Source: Bilophila sp964538355 (lineage in GTDB: Bacteria > Desulfobacterota > Desulfovibrionia > Desulfovibrionales > Desulfovibrionaceae). From it: DNA of 6,265 bases. The stretch is from NCBI GenBank assembly GCA_964538355.1, contig CAZIFC010000058.1, positions 1 through 6,265 on the forward strand. The letters are read 5' to 3'. A program made the position numbers and the translations under genes. The stretch's first letter is position 1, and each line of letters opens with the position of its first letter. Positions 5,366 to 6,265 of the stretch are shown here, one piece after another. The notes under the pieces were generated by a model that was not told the DNA's origin, made no database searches, and was given only the letters and a program-made list of their open reading frames with translations.

Positions 5366-6031
5366 ATGACCGAACAGACCACGCCGGGCAAGGAACCCGT
5401 CACCATCGTTCTCGCTACCCGTAATCAGGGCAAGGTCCGCGAACTGGAGGAGCCGCTCCGCGCCTTCGGCCTGCGTGTCGTCGGGCTGGATGCGTTTCCG
5501 GATCTTCCCGAGGTCGAGGAAACCGGAGCCACCTTTGAAGAAAACGCCCTGCTCAAGGCCCGCGACGTCTCCCGCCGGACCGGGCTTCTCGCCATTGCCG
5601 ACGATTCCGGGCTGGAAGTGGATATCCTTGATGGTGCGCCCGGTGTGCACTCCGCCCGCTACAGCGAAGACATGCCCGACCTCCCCGGCAAGACCAAGGA
5701 CGAACGCAACACCATGAAGCTGCTGGCGGCACTCTCTTCGGTCCGGTTGTGGCAGCGTGCTGCCCGCTTCCGCACCGTCATCGCCGTCTGCACGCCGGAG
5801 GGCGAAACCCTCGTCGCGCCCGGCGTCTGGGAAGGCAGCGTCACCTGCTCCCCGCGCGGCAAGAACGGCTTCGGGTACGACCCCGTATTCCTCGATCCCG
5901 AGCTGGGGCTTACCGCCGCAGAAATGGCCCCGGAAGAGAAAATGGCCCGCAGCCACAGGGGAAAGGCACTCCAGGAGCTGCTGCGCCTCTGGCCCGCCTT
6001 CTGGGACAGGTATCTCCAGAAGAGAGCTTGA
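5366..6031 (+). CDS. rdgB: XTP/dITP diphosphatase (RdgB/HAM1 family)
   Basis: This enzyme hydrolyses dITP, ITP and XTP to their monophosphates plus pyrophosphate, keeping deaminated purines out of DNA and RNA. The 221-residue product is slightly longer than the usual ~200. Motifs are the nucleotide-phosphate site LATRNQGKVREL (T18, N20, K23), ETGATFEENALLKA (52-65), ADDSGLEVD (78-86, Asp80 matching the E. coli general base Asp69), GAPGVHSARY (90-99), PRGKNGFGYDPVF (163-175) and the base-recognition segment EEKMARSHRGKAL (190-202). The frame is open upstream to 5282, but ATG 5366 is chosen because AAGGAG (5355-5360) lies 5 nt before it and the family's first strand starts near residue 12. It diverges from rimO. 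No terminator is evident after its stop. Confidence 0.95.
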   Translation: MTEQTTPGKEPVTIVLATRNQGKVRELEEPLRAFGLRVVGLDAFPDLPEVEETGATFEENALLKARDVSRRTGLLAIADDSGLEVDILDGAPGVHSARYSEDMPDLPGKTKDERNTMKLLAALSSVRLWQRAARFRTVIAVCTPEGETLVAPGVWEGSVTCSPRGKNGFGYDPVFLDPELGLTAAEMAPEEKMARSHRGKALQELLRLWPAFWDRYLQKRA

Positions 6032-6060
6032 CTTTTCCGCGTCCGGCTGTGACTTTGGAG

Positions 6061-6090
6061 CTGACAAAAACCTCGCTTAAAGAGTATACT
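6061..6090 (+). promoter_or_regulatory. Sigma70-type promoter for the gene at 6168
   Basis: CTGACA (6061-6066) matches the -35 consensus at 5 of 6 bases. After an 18-bp spacer, TATACT (6085-6090) matches -10 at 5 of 6. The predicted start near 6097 gives a leader of about 70 nt. The promoter begins 30 nt after the rdgB stop, so the next gene is probably its own transcription unit. Confidence 0.65.
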
Positions 6091-6167
6091 GATGCCGACG
6101 GAGAGGCCCGTTTCCAACCCGGCCGCCCGCCCGCATCATGCCGTTATTCGACACAGGAGAACTGTTC

Positions 6168-6265
6168 ATGGATCAAGCCACCCTTATGGATAAAATCAAG
6201 ACCGGAACCTCGCTCTGCAAGGCCATCATGCGCAACGGCTACGACGCCTACGCCATCAATGCGCC
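6168..6265 (+). CDS. Unrecognised protein, first 32 residues (3' end outside window)
   Basis: A new gene starts at ATG 6168, supported by AGGAG (6155-6159) with 8 nt spacing and a good promoter upstream. The visible product begins MDQATLMDKIKTGTSLCKAI and continues through NGYDAYAINA, with a two-base codon remnant at the window edge. The N-terminus is a soluble, charged helix with no signal peptide or membrane segment. The NGYDAYAIN turn faintly recalls the GYEAYLVGG opening of tRNA nucleotidyltransferases/poly(A) polymerases, but Gly-Gly is replaced by Asn-Ala and 32 residues are too few to assign a family. The function is left open. Confidence 0.8.
   Translation, partial: MDQATLMDKIKTGTSLCKAIMRNGYDAYAINA

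Noticed and set aside
5115..5369. 84-codon frame ending in ATGA overlap with the rdgB start
   Set aside because: The coupling-like overlap is tempting, but it needs a TTG start with no ribosome site and its arginine/proline-rich product resembles random GC-rich sequence. The AAGGAG at 5355-5360 serves rdgB directly.
4874..6067. 397-codon minus-strand frame opposite rdgB and into the 5' end of rimO
   Set aside because: It is a shadow of rdgB. It crosses the whole rimO-rdgB promoter region and overlaps rimO out of frame.

Overview
This 6.3 kb window is ordinary, GC-rich bacterial chromosome carrying eight protein genes, two of them cut by the window edges. The protein sequences (long-form HisG, stand-alone HisI, RimO with a radical-SAM CxxxCxxC, RdgB), the polypurine hairpins between genes and the overall style suggest a Desulfovibrio/Bilophila-like member of the Desulfovibrionaceae. 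That assignment rests on memory of the families, not on a search.

Layout. Bases 1-543 hold the 3' part of dapA (lysine/diaminopimelate synthesis), closed by a strong intrinsic terminator. hisI and hisG follow as an overlapping pair (625-1888) for histidine synthesis, closed by one or two hairpin terminators. rlmH lies on the minus strand (2113-2586), convergent with hisG and divergent from a tsaC/sua5-type gene (2687-3343, plus). tsaC converges on rimO (3784-5085, minus) across a 440-base gene-free stretch full of palindromes. rimO and rdgB (5366-6031, plus) diverge from a 280-base region holding a symmetric AT-rich promoter element. A new gene starts at 6168 behind a good sigma70-type promoter and runs off the window.

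How the genes work together. dapA and hisI-hisG belong to separate amino-acid pathways. The middle three genes all modify the translation machinery near the decoding site: 23S rRNA pseudouridine 1915 (RlmH), t6A37 of tRNA (TsaC) and ribosomal protein S12 (RimO). rdgB cleans non-canonical purine nucleotides from the pool. These are housekeeping roles, and I see no phage, transposase, CRISPR or defence genes.

The most unusual content is non-coding. Between tsaC and rimO sit two copies, in inverted orientation, of one roughly 100-nt element. Each is a long polypurine/polypyrimidine hairpin with a single bulge, a 6-bp cap stem and a tetraloop, followed by a tail carrying AAGACTTTT-N5-TATCGAATCCCT. 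Stem differences between the copies are compensated, which points to a selected fold. Other points are an overlapping perfect TATAAT on both strands between rimO and rdgB, and a HisG whose PRPP-loop glycines appear as Glu and Asp. I found no convincing new protein system.
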